From: Brachypterus glaber
Lineage: Eukaryota > Arthropoda > Insecta > Coleoptera > Kateretidae
Direction: 5' to 3'
Assembly (NCBI GenBank): GCA_958510825.1
Contig: CAUEHQ010000001.1
Coordinates: 186,001-250,000 of the forward strand
DNA length: 64,000 nucleotides
The position numbers and the translations under genes were made by a program. Shown piece by piece: positions 10,453-22,358 of this stretch (positions are counted from its first letter, which is position 1; every line of letters starts with the position of its first letter). The notes beneath the pieces were generated by a model, which searched no databases, was not told the origin of the DNA, and was given only the letters and a program-made list of their open reading frames with translations.

Positions 10453-11780
10453 GGAGAATTAAATTTCCTGAGGGAGATTTCCTTAAATTTTACTTTTTTA
10501 TCCATACAAAGTTGCACGAACGTTGTTGTTATCTACAACGAAATATCATCGAATTGTCCATGTGAACATTCCTATTGAATACTGATTGCAATACTCATGA
10601 AATCCCATTGAATTTTATGAGATTTTTTTAAGTGAGATTTCAAAAGACATTCCTAATTGGTACCGGTTTCATGGAACCAATACACATATAAAAATGATGA
10701 AATCCCATGACTTCCTGACGTTTCATAAGTAATTCCCATTAAACCATTACTCAAAGTAAACTGTTTCCAATGCACATTCCAAAACTTATAACATCCCATA
10801 AAACTTCATAAGCAATTCCAGACGAACCTCGTGAAATCCTTGGAAACTTCATAAACAATTCCAGCTGAGAGAACATTTTCTTTTCAACTGACATTTTTCA
10901 CAGGGCAATCATAAAAATAAAAAGTACTATGAAATTAAATATTGTATAATTATCCCTGTTTATTTATCAGTCCTGGTTTTAAATAGTTTTCACTTATTTC
11001 CACTTTGCGCTTATTGGTTAATAAATAAAATAAATAGTTTGGACTTTTTTTTACAATTTATGTATCCCACATTTTTTGTGATCACTAGTTTAGCAAATGT
11101 CGTTCTAATGTTCGTTTTACTTTGTTATGTCATAATATAATTATTATTTATAGACTATAGCCCATAAAAATATTAAACGAGATATTAAATTAGTTCTGCG
11201 GATTAACAGGACCACTTAAATTACAATTTAAACTTGGAGTTTAAAATGGCTTTCGGCATATCTCGAGGGGCGTTTCACCTTTACAATACATGTACGTTTT
11301 CATCGACAGTACTTTACATTACATTGACATTACCTTACATTACTTACAATACTGTACATTACCGTACATTACGTTACATTACTTACATTATTCTACAGTA
11401 CCTGACATTAATTGACATTACGACAGTACCTACATTATTTACATTATTTTTATTAATGCGCATGCTCTCCTACAGTATTTACATTATTTTGTCTACTCAG
11501 ATCGCTCAAAAACCACGTGACACCTATAAAATTTCGGCAGTGTTGTTTACTTCTGGTGGTTTTAATATTATTTTTAATCATTTTTGTGTACCTGATGTAT
11601 AATGTGTAATGAAAAGTACGGAATTTAATATTATGTAGTAGTTTTCAAATGTCTGTCATGTAAGAAAACAAAAATGTATTTTTTTTTTAGTTTTTTTTTT
11701 GCCGAGTTCCAAGAGTTTCTTAGATTAAAATAGTACTTGTCAAGGCCTCCCTAGCCTTGGTTTAAGCCCCCTGGAGACGT

Positions 11781-11855
11781 ATTCTTCAAAACCGGGGAGT
11801 AGAACGAACCTCAGACTCGTTCTATCAGTCGTTCTATTCCCCGGTTTTGAAGAAT
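11781..11855. repeat. long hairpin inside the outer element
   Basis: ATTCTTCAAAACCGGGGAGT is mirrored by the segment ending CCCCGGTTTTGAAGAAT, giving a stem of about 27 bp around a short loop holding CTCAGACTCG. The same hairpin occurs in the nested inverted copy at 16379-16453. Confidence 0.85.
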
Positions 11856-13880
11856 AGGTCCCCTGAAATCTTTGTTGAGCTCCCCTGACCTGTTCGTCGA
11901 TCCCCGAACCCATTAACTTTCAACATTATACAGTGCATGTCTAAAGTCCGCCCCCTCCATTAACTTTTAAACGAATTAAGATATCAACTTAAAAAACACC
12001 TAAATAACATAACCCAGATAACTTTTTGGTACATATTTTATATGGCACAATGGTGACAGGAGGCAAGGGGGGATATTTTTTTAAATAGAAAGGGGGTTTG
12101 TGTGATATGTCATTTTAAAGCTTATAAAATTCTCTATTTAACCAAATATTTTTTTATTTTTTGGGAGCAATTTTTGTGGTTTTAAAATAGGTTTAAAAAT
12201 GGGAAATTTTGTTAAAATTTCTTTAAAAAAATAAAACAATTTTTGAAAACTGGTTTATTTTATGTCAATTATACTTTTAAACTAATTTTAAATGATATTA
12301 ATAAAATGTTGCAAAAAAAATCGCATTTTTTAGTAAATATATTTAAAAAAATAAAACCTACAAAAACCTGGACGTTTTATATCCAAAAAATATGATTTCC
12401 GTCAAAAAAAAAAATCTGTCTCTCAGTCGTGTTTATGCTCAAGTCCGGTTTATGCACCATTTATACCTGCCCAGACCCGTCATTTTCAGCAGGGAAGTAA
12501 TAAAAATTCGCACATAGGGGTTTTGGGACTCATAGAAAACAATTTAATATTTTAAAAAATCTATCTCCACCCTTGTATTGCTTTTTTTAAGCTTCTTGAC
12601 GTTTTATATTTTGATCACAGTTTGCTAGCAAGCTAAGCATGCTTACTCAGAGTTCTAGGCTGGGATTGTTTTTGGAAAAATCAGATGGGGTAATGTATTG
12701 TATTGTATTGTATGGGGTATTTAATTAAAAATATTATATATATTTTATTATTTAAAAATATAATATACAGCCCGTTTGAAATTATACTAAACGGAGAAAA
12801 CAAAGAGGCTGACGTGTTTTTTTTTATAAAACACAGCGCATCGCATCCCACTACAACCAGGTCAGACTTGATCTAATCGTTCTGTCTTTGTTTTCTCTGT
12901 CTCTCAAAAGGGGTGTATATTATATTATATATTTTTTTAGTTTTTTGGTTTAAATAAACCTAGGCCTAAAGGGAAAAGTATTATTTTGTTGACAGCACTA
13001 TTGATATTTTTTAATTAGCTGATAAAAGTTGGTACATAGGTGTAGACTTCTTGCGGGCAGATTTTTTTAATATTAAATTTGGTTTTAGGGAGTTGCAGTG
13101 TACCAAATTTTATCAGGTTAATTAAAAAAAATGTAAATATGGGTGGTCCTATGGGTTATATGGATAAAGACAGAATTTAAAAAAAGAATAAATTCATTTT
13201 GAGCGAGACGGAAAACCCCCAGGATCTAATTCTTATCGGGTTATTTAAAAAATATAAAAAAAGGGGGCTGCAGCCCCTTAAGGGTTAGATACTTTTAAAT
13301 ATAAAATTTGTTTCTAGGGAGTCTAAAAACCCACAGATACCAATTTTTACTAATATTAAACGAAAATATATGATTTCTATAATTTTCCCCTATAAAAACT
13401 TTTTTTTTCTTGACGAATTTGGATTCCTCATCAAAAATTATGTTAGAAAACATGTAAATAAAGTTGGGCATAAAAAAAGTTGAAATTTGTAAACTAGTGA
13501 TATCCAAAGTTTTAGGTAAAATTCGGGTTGAGGTACGGGGGTAAAATGGGGTAATTTTTTTTTTTTCAAAATAATAATTTTTTTAATTAATTTTTCAGGC
13601 CTATAGGGGAAAGTAATATTTTGTTGGCAGCAGTATTTTTTACGTGTTACAAATTTCAAGTTAATAATTAATTTTTTTTATATTTGGGTTTTCAAAAGAA
13701 AATTAAAAAAAAGTATTTTTTTTTGTTTTAATTTTTTTTTTTAAGTTTTATTATAAGATATATATTGGAATGCGTAGCATTACATATCTTCACGGCTTGT
13801 TTATTAATATATTTTTATACATATATTAACCTAAATTTATGTTAATCTTAACCTAACATCCTACATTACCTCGTACCAGT

Positions 13881-14066
13881 GGCGGACTGGCCGTAATGCA
13901 GGGTCGTCAAAAGCCGACCGGGCCCAGTACTAAACAGGCCCTCACACGGCCATTTGGTCTATTTTGGCTATACCGGGCCCTCGATTTTCCAATTTTTTAT
14001 AGGTTTTGAGCCGTTTAGGGGCCTTTTTTAATATTTTTCCGACTGTGCCGTAAGAAGCCAGTCCGC
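13881..14066. repeat. MITE with GGCGGACTGGC ends (outer copy)
   Basis: It starts GGCGGACTGGCCGTAA and ends with the near reverse complement AAGAAGCCAGTCCGC; the interior is unusually GC-rich for this window. The same 186-bp block lies in the inverted inner copy at 14284-14470, so it had entered the parent element before the nested insertion occurred. Confidence 0.75.
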
Positions 14067-14283
14067 GTCTGCCTCGTACATTACCGTACAGTACTTTACA
14101 CGAGGGGCGTTTCACTGACCTATTTTTGTACATGTATTGTAAATAATGTACATTATTTACAATATTGTACGAATAATGTAAATAATGTAAGAAAAATGTA
14201 GTACTGTAAGGTAATGTCGAAATAATGTAAATAATGTCTAAAAATGTAGTACTGTAGAATACTGTTGAAATAATGTCGGTAAC

Positions 14284-14470
14284 GCGGACTGGCTTCTTAC
14301 GGCACAGTCGGAAAAATATTAAAAAAGGCCCCTAAACGGCTCAAAACCCATAAAAAATTGGAAAATCGAGGGCCCGGTATAGCCAAAATAGACCAAATGG
14401 CCGTGTGAGGGCCTGTTTAGTACTGGGGCCCGGTCGGCTTTTGACGACCATGCCTTACGGCCAGTCCGCC
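14284..14470. repeat. MITE with GGCGGACTGGC ends (inner copy)
   Basis: Reverse-complement counterpart of the block at 13881-14066: it starts GCGGACTGGCTTCTTACGGC and ends TTACGGCCAGTCCGCC. It shows only small differences from the outer copy. Confidence 0.75.
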
Positions 14471-16378
14471 ACTGGTACGAGGTAATGTAGGATGTTAGGT
14501 TAAGATTAACATAAATTTAGGTTAATATATGTATAAAAATATATTAATAAACAAGCCTTCTTTTGAAAAACGAAAAATAAAAAAAATTAAATTATTAACT
14601 TGAAATTTGTAACACGTAAAAAATACTGCTGCCAACAAAATATTACTTTCCCCTATAGGCCTGAAAAATTAATTTAAAAAATTATTATTTTGAAAAAAAA
14701 AATTACCCCATTTTACCCCCGTACCCCAACCCGAATTTTACCTAAAACTTTGGATATCACTAGTTTACAAATTTCAACTTTTTTTATGCCCAACTTTATT
14801 TACATGTTTTCTAACATAATTTTTGATGAGGAATCCAAATTCGTCAAGAAAAAAAAAGTTTTTGTAGGGGAAAATTATAGAAATCATATATTTTCGTTTA
14901 ATATTAGTAAAAATTGGTATCTGACTCCCTAGAAACAAATTTTATATTTAAAAGTATCTAACCCTTAAGGGGGTGCAGCCCCCCTTTTTTATATTTTTTA
15001 AATAACCCGATAAGAATTAGATCCTGGGGTTTTCCGTCTCGCTCAAAATGAATTTATTCTTTTTTAAATTCTGTCTATCCATATAACCCATAGGACCACC
15101 CATATTTACATTTTTTTAATTAACCTGATAAAATTTGGTACACTGCGACTCGCTAAAACCAAATTTAAAATTAAAAATTCTGCCTGCAAGAAGTCCCAAC
15201 ACCTATGTACCAACTTTTATCAGCTAATTAAAAAAATATCAATAGTGCTGTCAACAAAATAATACTTTTCCCTTTAGGCCTAGGTTTATTTAAACCAAAA
15301 AACTAAAAAAATATATAATATAATATACACCCCTTTTGAGAGACAGAGAAAACAAAGACAGAACGATTAGATCAAGGCTGACGTGATTGTAGTGGGATGC
15401 GATGCGCTGTGTTTTATAAAAAAAAACACGTCAGCCTCGATCTTCGTTTTCTCCGTTTAATTTCAAACGGGCTGTATATTATATTTTTAAATAATAAAGT
15501 ATATATAATATTTTTTTTTAAATATCCCATTACATACATACAATACATTACCCCATCTGATTTTTCCAAAAACAATCCCAGCCTAGAACTCTGATTAAGC
15601 ATGCTTAGCTTGCTAGCAAACTGTGATCAAAATATAAAACGTCAAGAAGCTTAAAAAAAGCTATACAAGGGTGGAGATAGATTTTTTTAAATATTAAATT
15701 GTTTTCTATGAGCCCCAAAACCCCTATGTGCGAATTTTTATTACTTCCCTGCTGAAAATGACGGGTCTGGACGGGTATAAATGGTGCATAAACCGGACTT
15801 GAGCATAAATACGACTGAGAGACAGAATTTTTTTTGACGGAAATAATATTTTTTGGATATAAAACGTCCAGGTTTTTGTAGGTTTTATTTTTTTAAATAT
15901 ATTTACTAAAAATGCGATTTTTTTTTGCAACATTTTATTAATATCATTTAAAATTAGTTTAAAAGTATAATTGACATAAAATAAACCAGTTTTCAAAAAT
16001 TGTTTAATTTTTTTAAAGAAATTTTAACAAAATTTCCCATTTTTAAACCTATTTTAAAACCACAAAAATTGCTCCCAAAAAATAAAAAAATATTTGGTTA
16101 AATAGAGAATTTTATAAGCTTTAAAATGACATATCACACAAACCCCCTTTCTATTTTAAAAAATATCCCCCCTTGCCCCCCTGTCACCATTGTGCCATAT
16201 AAAATATGTACCAAAAAGTTATTTGGGTTATGTTATTTAGGTGTTTTCCAAGTTGATATCTTAATTCGTTTAAAAGTTAATGGAGGGGGCGGACTTTAGA
16301 CTGTATAATGTTAAAAGTTAATGGGTTCGGGGATCGACGAACAGGTCAGGGGAGCTCAACAAAGATTCCAGGGGACCT

Positions 16379-16453
16379 ATTCTTCAAAACCGGGGAGTAG
16401 AACGACTGATAGAACGAGTCTGAGGTTCGTTCTACTCCCCGGTTTTGAAGAAT
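16379..16453. repeat. long hairpin inside the inner element
   Basis: Inverted counterpart of the hairpin at 11781-11855, with stem arms beginning ATTCTTCAAAACCGGGGAGT and ending CCCCGGTTTTGAAGAAT. Confidence 0.85.
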
Positions 16454-16995
16454 ACGTCTCCAGGGGGCTTAAACCAAGGCTAGGGAGGCCTTGACAAGTA
16501 CTATTTTAATCTAAGAATGAAACTCTTGGAACTCGACAAAAAAAAACTAAAAAAAAAATACATTTTTGTTTTCTTACATGACAGACATTTGAAAACTACT
16601 ACATAATATTAAATTCCGTACTTTTCATTACACATTATACATCAGGTACACAAAAATGATTAAAAATAATATTAAAACCACCAGAAGTAAACAACACTGC
16701 CGAAATTTTATAGGTGTCACGTGGTTTTGGAGCGATCTGAGTAGACGAAATAATGTAAATACTGTAGGAGAGCATGCGCATTAATAAAAATAATGTAAAT
16801 AATGTAGGTACTGTCGTAATGTCAATTAATGTCAGGTACTGTAGAATAATGTAAGTAATGTAACGTAATGTACGGTAATGTACAGTATTGTAAGTAATGT
16901 AAGGTAATGTCAATGTAATGTAAAGTACTGTCGATGAAAACGTACATGTATTGTAAAGGTGAAACGCCCCTCGACTTTACATTAAGTGGACATTA

Positions 16996-17478
16996 CACTC
17001 AGAGAAAAATCGTTGTAAAATCAAACAAAAGTCATATGATTAAAAAGAAAACCAATATGTTTTTGCTCCGACAGTGTTTTTTGTTAATACAAAAAGATAT
17101 TTTTTAATTCTATAAGCCATTGTAGAAATTAAAATATTCATTGTAATTTGAAAAATATTTCCTCTTAAATAATTTAAACTTGTAAATGATTTAAACACAA
17201 AAACTGGTTATTTTAAAAAGAATTCTTTTAATATATTCATATTTTTCAATAATATAAAGGGAAATATTATAATTTTATTAAGAAAACATTAAAATAAGAA
17301 AGTAAGGGACAATACTTTTACTTTAAAGTGAAAAATGGTTTGGTGTAAAAATTATTTTTTTAAATTAATATTGTTCATAACTAAAACATAAAGTTTTTAC
17401 TTTTAATATTTTAAAAGGAAATTTTTCTAAATTAAAATAATTTCTTATTGATTTTACAAGATGGGATTTTTCTGAGTG
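16996..17478. mobile_element. TA-flanked MITE, CACTCAGAGAAAAATC ends
   Basis: CACTCAGAGAAAAATC at the left is mirrored by GATTTTTCTGAGTG at the right, and the similarity continues inward (TTGTAAAATCAA / TTGATTTTACAA). TA lies on both sides (16994-16995 and 17479-17480). The 483-bp non-coding interior fits a mariner/Tc1-type non-autonomous element. It is inserted in the short right part of the outer transposon; the inner copy lacks it. Confidence 0.75.
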
Positions 17479-17797
17479 TACTTACATTACCGACATTATT
17501 TCAACAGTATTCTACAGTTCTACATTTTTAGACATTATTTACATTATTTCGACATTACCTTACAGTACTACATTTTTCTTACATTATTTACATTATTCGT
17601 ACAATATTGTAAATAATGTACATTATTTACAATACATGTACAAAAATAGGTCAGTGAAACGCCCCTCGGCATATCTTATCTTATAATAAATAAATATAAC
17701 TATATTGTATTAAAACTTTTATAATATTAGAAATAAAAAACACTTAACAAATTTACAAAATTATTACAATAAAAAGTTAAAAAAACATATTCCAGTA

Positions 17798-18012
17798 CAG
17801 TGGGTTAGGCTAAATGTGACACCCAGGGTAATTGTGACATGTCCTGTTATAATTCTTCTAAACTAGTTTATATCCAATCCAACCCTGGCATTAGGTTTTT
17901 GACAGTATTAAATATTTCGCGTAAAATTTCGATTTGATTTAAATTTGTTTAGAAGAATTATAACAGGACATCTCACAATTACCCTGGGTGTCACATTTAG
18001 CCTAACCCACTG
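17798..18012. mobile_element. TA-flanked MITE, CAGTGGGTTAGGC ends
   Basis: It has perfect-looking terminal inverted repeats of about 70 bp: CAGTGGGTTAGGCTAAATGT at the left, mirrored by ACATTTAGCCTAACCCACTG at the right. The target TA is duplicated (17796-17797, 18013-18014). The 215-bp length and CAGT start are typical of pogo/mariner-type MITEs. A second copy lies at 22661-22867 in the same gene. Confidence 0.88.
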
Positions 18013-18320
18013 TATAAAATGTTTTCTTAAAAAATTTCAATTTGACATTGTCAACAAATTACAAAATACATACCTTTAGCTACTGCTATGTTTCCATAGA
18101 AACCAACTGGGCAATTTACTTACTTTTATAGGTAATTGTAATGGCTTCTGGGATTGGACAAAACAAAACGTTCTTATCTCATACATACACAACTCAAATT
18201 TTGCTCATTTTTTTTATTGATGTATAAATTAATATGTATTTTTTTTAACGTGAGTTCTGATACACCCTGTATTAAAAAAAATCAATTAACAATATATCAG
18301 TAATGTCTGGCTTATAAGCT

Positions 18321-18850
18321 TAACAAGCCGTGAAGATAGGTAATGCTACGCATTCCATTATATACATTATTATATATATATTTATTTAAAAAAAAAAATC
18401 AAAAAAATTGTCAAAAAAAATCAAAATTTTTCAATTTTTTTTCCTTTGGTTGAATTGAACCTTATAATAAAAGTAATTTTTCCTGGAAAAAATACGTTAA
18501 TCGGAATTGCCTTTCAGCTTTTTTCATTTTTTCAAGTTTAACGCCCCATAACTTGTATGTTTTGGGGGGATTACTTTCAAAAACAATAGAGACCTTCCTG
18601 TCGTAGAACTTGATTTTTCTTGAAAATTTCAAGTCGATCGGACTATTCGTTCTTGAGTTATCGTGTACCCAAAAACGTGACATCAGACGGACGGACGGAC
18701 CGACAGACATTTCAAAAAAAAAAGTTGCTTATTTTTTCATGAAATAAATTAATATCCAAGAATTTTTTGTCCAGGACGGTTTTTGAAAATCTTTGAAAAT
18801 TCGAAACTACCGTATATTATTCTAGCGCAGGCGCTGTAAATAATATAATA
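18321..18850 (+). repeat. dispersed repeat family R1, near-complete copy
   Basis: It starts AACAAGCCGTGAAGATAGGT and ends CTAGCGCAGGCGCTGTAAAT, with the GGACGGACGGACCGACAGAC microsatellite inside. Collinear with the copy at 2312-3033 but about 190 bp shorter. Confidence 0.75.
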
Positions 18851-18941
18851 ACACAACGGAACTAGACAAAACAGTGCATAATAAGATCTAATATCGATAC
18901 CATTAGTACTGTAAGATTGGTAAATTGCTACTGTAAAATTA

Positions 18942-20005
18942 CTAATCCCAACTTTTTTTTGCCCCGATTGGAAAGTAAATTTTTCTTACCTTACCTTAGA
19001 AAAATTCCAGCACCTAAAATTTTTGAGATATAAGTCCAGGAAATAATGAAGTTTTTTTTTTCAAAATCTTTAAAAAAAAGAGTAGAATTTTAAAAATGTT
19101 AGGGTATATTAAAGAAAATACGAGGAATTCAAAAATCTATATGCCAGGGACCTACTGTCACAGTAAGTACGTGAAAAAAAAAATAAAAAGCTTAAAATGA
19201 GTTTACTTAATTGCTGATTTGTGGCAAAACTATCTAATTTGTATAAAAATTTTATAGGACTTAATTTGTAGATCATGAAATTCTCTACAAAATTATTTTT
19301 ATAAATATTTTTTTATTTTGCTTAGTTAAAAAGTAAACAAATGAAAAAGAAATAAAATTAAAGCACACAGTGTAAACTTTTTTCCCGAGCCCAACAAATA
19401 TATTTTTTTATCAATTTAAAGACTCATAATCCGAATGTTACCTTAAAAAACATTCAGCACGTCTTATTTTTTAAATTTAAGTACATTTTTTGTCGTTTTT
19501 TTTTTTAATTGTTCTACATCATAAAAATGTTACTTTATTACATCACAACCGTATTACGTAACATATTTTTAGTTTATTTTTGATAATTTTTGCATGAGTG
19601 GCGATAAGCTTGTCCCCTTATGTACCCCTCTCCTTATACTCCACTCCTCTCCTTACCCTCCACCCCTACTTAATTTTGTCACAGGATCTATTTTTTTTTA
19701 TATTTTTTTTCCATATCATCCCTATTTATTCTACCTATGAATTTCAAGTTTCCATATTCTAAGTTAGGTATTTTTTAACTAATATTGAGTAGCCGAATCC
19801 AAATTTGTCCTCAGAATATTTTTATCTCCCATGGTTTTAGAACAAGAGTGCAAAAATAATGATTTTTTACCACTTTTATCTCATTTTTCTCAGAAACCTT
19901 AGGTAGTAGAAATATTCTGAGGCCAGATTCGGTCTCAGCAGTCCAAAATTAGTTAAAAAACAAATGACTCTAATCAGGGCAAGAAACCTAGTGCTAGTGC
20001 CTAGT
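18942..20005. mobile_element. TTA-flanked element, copy 1 (PIF/Harbinger-like TSD)
   Basis: Collinear with the element at 21206-22334: shared blocks include TTTTTGCCCCGATTGGAAAG, AAAATTCCAGCACCTAAAAT and CGATAAGCTTGTCCCCTTAT. The right end is GTGCCTAGTG followed by TTA. The left end is eroded (CTAATCCCAACTTTTTTTTT) but also preceded by TTA. About 1064 bp, non-coding. Confidence 0.65.
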
Positions 20006-20144
20006 GTTAGCAGTCCTTGATTAGCAAGTTTAAAGTCATCTTGAACATTAGAAAATTATACCTACTATAGTAGTACTAGCAAAGTATATCAATACTTTGG
20101 TTGTGTTATTGAATACAATAACGATCTCTGAGTGTACCTAAACT

Positions 20145-20360
20145 GTGGAGCAAACATGCAAAAACCGATAAATCCATGTTATTCAATTTCAATTCAATTA
20201 TTAGCAGAAAACTTGTACAGCGTAATCCCAAAAAATTAAAAAATCCTAAAACTGGCGAAAACTATTCATGGGTCATATAAGTATGGGCTTTTTAGTAAAA
20301 ATAGATACTTTTTCAAATATGCAAAAAGTGGATTTATCGGTTTTTGCATTTTTGCTCCAC
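20145..20360. mobile_element. MITE ending 19 bp before a splice acceptor exon
   Basis: GTGGAGCAAACATGCAAAAA at the left is mirrored by TTTTTGCATTTTTGCTCCAC at the right, and the arms continue inward with CCGATAAATCCA / TGGATTTATCGG. AACT flanks both sides (20141-20144, 20361-20364), a candidate 4-bp target duplication. Only 19 bases separate its right end from the exon at 20380. Confidence 0.75.
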
Positions 20361-20379
20361 AACTATTACTTGTTTTTAG

Positions 20380-20494
20380 ATATGAATGTACAATAGAAAG
20401 TAATAAAAATGGCAGACTTTATGAGAAGAGTTTTCATCTTGCAACAGGAGGAGTATACGCTTTAGCAGTTAGAGAAAATGAAGAAAAAATTGAG
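20380..20494 (+). CDS. SLC15/POT oligopeptide transporter, exon c
   Basis: This exon completes the split codon of exon b (AT+A = Ile) and ends in phase 0. The acceptor is TGTTTTTAG before 20380 and the donor is GAG|GTACTT after 20494. It encodes about 38 residues including FHLATGGVYALAVRENEEKI. The GG-Y segment corresponds to the end of the extracellular domain of PepT-type carriers, where human PepT1 has a comparable G-A-A-Y-T stretch just before TM10. It sits between two direct copies of a 1.1-kb element (18942 and 21206). Translation and phase agree with exons on both sides. Confidence 0.82.
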
Positions 20495-22358
20495 GTACTT
20501 AATAATTGCGAGAATACGTTCACAGAAAACAATTGATAGCTTTTAAAACATCTTACCTCAAAATTACACACGGTCTCTTATCTCCGTTTTTTTTCACAAT
20601 ATAGAGAATTTAAAACTAAAACGAAATAAAGCTTGCTTTTGCCAAATACCTTTTTATTCATTTTTGAAACATTTAAAATAAAATTAGGCAAATCATACTT
20701 TATTTATTATTATTACTACTCTGTTAGGTAAACTTACACATAATTATTCTAACCGTTAAGAACCCAATAACAAATAAATAATTATTAATTATAATTAGAG
20801 GTTCACCTGTTGGCTTAATATCATGATAAGTACTAAAATAAAAATTGTATTATCTTAAAATTAAGGCTATTTTCCAAGATAAAATATCCTAAAGACCAAA
20901 GTTGCTACCCGATTAAAGAAAAATTTCGCTTGCAGGGCTAACTTGGATGTATAGAACATGAAAAAATATATATGTACAAGAAACCATAGTCAACACGTTT
21001 CGGTCGAAGACAAAATTCGACCTTTCCAAAGAATTCTTAATTCTTGATCTTAAAACACTTTGAATATATAAAAATGCCTGTTTATGCTTAAAACATTAAG
21101 TCCAGGATGATTTTTTTTTAACAGGAAATAAAAATGCAAAAGTTAATTGTCCTCGAAAAACTCTAGTGTGTTTAAATAATAATGTTTAAATAAACTTTCC
21201 TATTACACTAGGCAACAAATCGCAACTTTTTTTTTTGCCCCGATCGGAAAGTAAATTTTTCTTACTAATTCGAGGGCGTAGAATCCGAATCTGACCTTAG
21301 AAAAATTCCAGCACCTAAAATTTTTGAGATATAAGTTCAGGTAATAATGACGTTTTTTTTCAAAATCTTTAATTTTGAAAATTTTAGTGTATACTAAAAA
21401 AAAATACGAGGAATTCAAAAATCTATATGTCAAGAACCTACTGTCAGAGTAAGTACTCGAAAAAAAATAAAAAGGCTAAAATGAAAGTGCAGAGTTTACT
21501 TAATTGCTCATTTGTGGCAAAACTATCAAATTTTTTTAAAAACTTTATAAACTTAATTTGTAGATTATAAAATTCTCTACAAAAATATTTATACAAATAT
21601 TTTTTTATTTTGCTTATTTTGTTCCTAAAAAGTAAATAAATAAAAAAGATATAAAATTAAAGTACACAGTGTAAACTTTTTTCCCGAGCCCAAAAAATAT
21701 ATTTTTCTTATCAATTTAAAGGCGCAGAATCCAAATTTGACCTTAAAAAAATTCAGCACGTCTTATTTTTTAAATTTTAGTACATGCAATTATGCAAAAC
21801 AAAATATTGTGTATTTTTTTTTGTTTTTTTAATGGTTCTACATCATATAAAAGTTAACTTATTACATAAGAACCATAATACGTAACATTTTTTTAGTTAA
21901 TTTTTGACCCCCTAGTAATGATTTTTGACAATTTTTAGCATGAGTACGTGGCGATAAGCTTGTCCCCTTATGCACCCTTCTTCTTACCCTCCACCCCTAC
22001 TTAGTTTTGTCACATTATCCATTTTTTTTTTATTTTTTTTTTCATAATATCCCTATTTATTCTACCTATCAATTTAAAGTTTCTATGTTTTAAGTTGGGT
22101 ATTTTTTAACTAATATTGAGTCGCCGAATCCAAATTTGTCCTTGGAATATTTTTGTCTCCCATGATTTTAGAACAAAAGAGGGATAAAATAATGATTTTT
22201 TAACATTTTTATCTTATTTTGCTCAGAAAACTTAGGTAATAGAAATATTCTGAGGCCAGATTCGGTTTCAGCGACCCAAAATTACTTAAAAAACATATGA
22301 CTCCAATCGGGGCAAGAAACCGTGTTGCCTAGTGTTATTATAATACGTATATTTTTAG
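20495..22358 (+). other. 1.9-kb intron of the transporter gene
   Basis: It runs from GTACTT to ATTTTTAG. The first 710 bp (20495-21205) hold only AT-rich sequence, with one short GGTCGAA/TTCGACC hairpin at about 21002-21022. The rest is the 21206-22334 element, whose end lies 24 bp before the next exon. Confidence 0.75.
21206..22334. mobile_element. TTA-flanked element, copy 2 (PIF/Harbinger-like TSD)
   Basis: The ends CACTAGGCAAC and GTTGCCTAGTG are inverted repeats, and the symmetry continues inward (TTTGCCCCGATCGG / CCAATCGGGGCAAG). TTA lies on both sides (21203-21205, 22335-22337), a 3-bp duplication of the kind made by PIF/Harbinger transposases. It is 1129 bp and non-coding. Copy 1 lies 1.2 kb upstream in the same orientation, on the other side of exon c. 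Confidence 0.72.

Larger units (their letters stand above)
14101..16973. mobile_element. inner, inverted copy of the same transposon
   Basis: The ends are CGAGGGGCGTTTCAC (14101) and GTGAAACGCCCCTCG (to 16973). They are flanked by the 8-bp duplication ACTTTACA at 14093-14100 and 16974-16981. The sequence from about 14284 to 16973 is the reverse complement of the outer copy's left part (11264 to about 14066). The terminal 180 bp at its left (14101-14283) is the reverse complement of the outer copy's right end (17485-17668). It is therefore a complete element, 2873 bp, in opposite orientation inside its relative. It is non-coding. Few differences from the outer copy were noticed by eye, so both are fairly young. 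Confidence 0.88.
11264..17668. mobile_element. outer transposon of a self-nested pair (8-bp target duplication)
   Basis: The termini are CGAGGGGCGTTTCAC at 11264 and its reverse complement ending at 17668. The 8-bp sequence GCATATCT flanks both sides (11256-11263 and 17669-17676), a clear target site duplication. The sub-terminal zones are dense in ACATTAC/GTAATGTA-type repeats. The copy is interrupted by an inverted copy of itself (14101-16973) and by a TA-flanked MITE (16996-17478). No transposase frame exists: the long open frames near the ends merely translate the ACATTAC repeats. An 8-bp duplication fits hAT, P, Merlin or Mutator-like classes; the terminal bases do not settle which. Confidence 0.85.
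783..20379 (+). other. 19.6-kb intron of the transporter gene, mostly mobile DNA
   Basis: This intron runs from GTAAGT at 783 to TTTTTAG at 20379. Most of its length is occupied by the repeats annotated separately. Stretches where I see nothing beyond AT-rich sequence are 976-1400, 2191-2311, 4989-5283, 5408-5860, 8591-9189, 10453-11255, 17677-17797 and 18013-18320. No further conserved exon of the family seems to be missing here, because the phases of the flanking exons match directly. Confidence 0.7.

Noticed and set aside
11234..11602. 122-codon open frame (and its mirror near 16635-16913) as a gene
   Set aside because: It translates ACATTAC-type subterminal repeats; composition is dominated by Y, I, T and L, and both copies lie in transposon ends.
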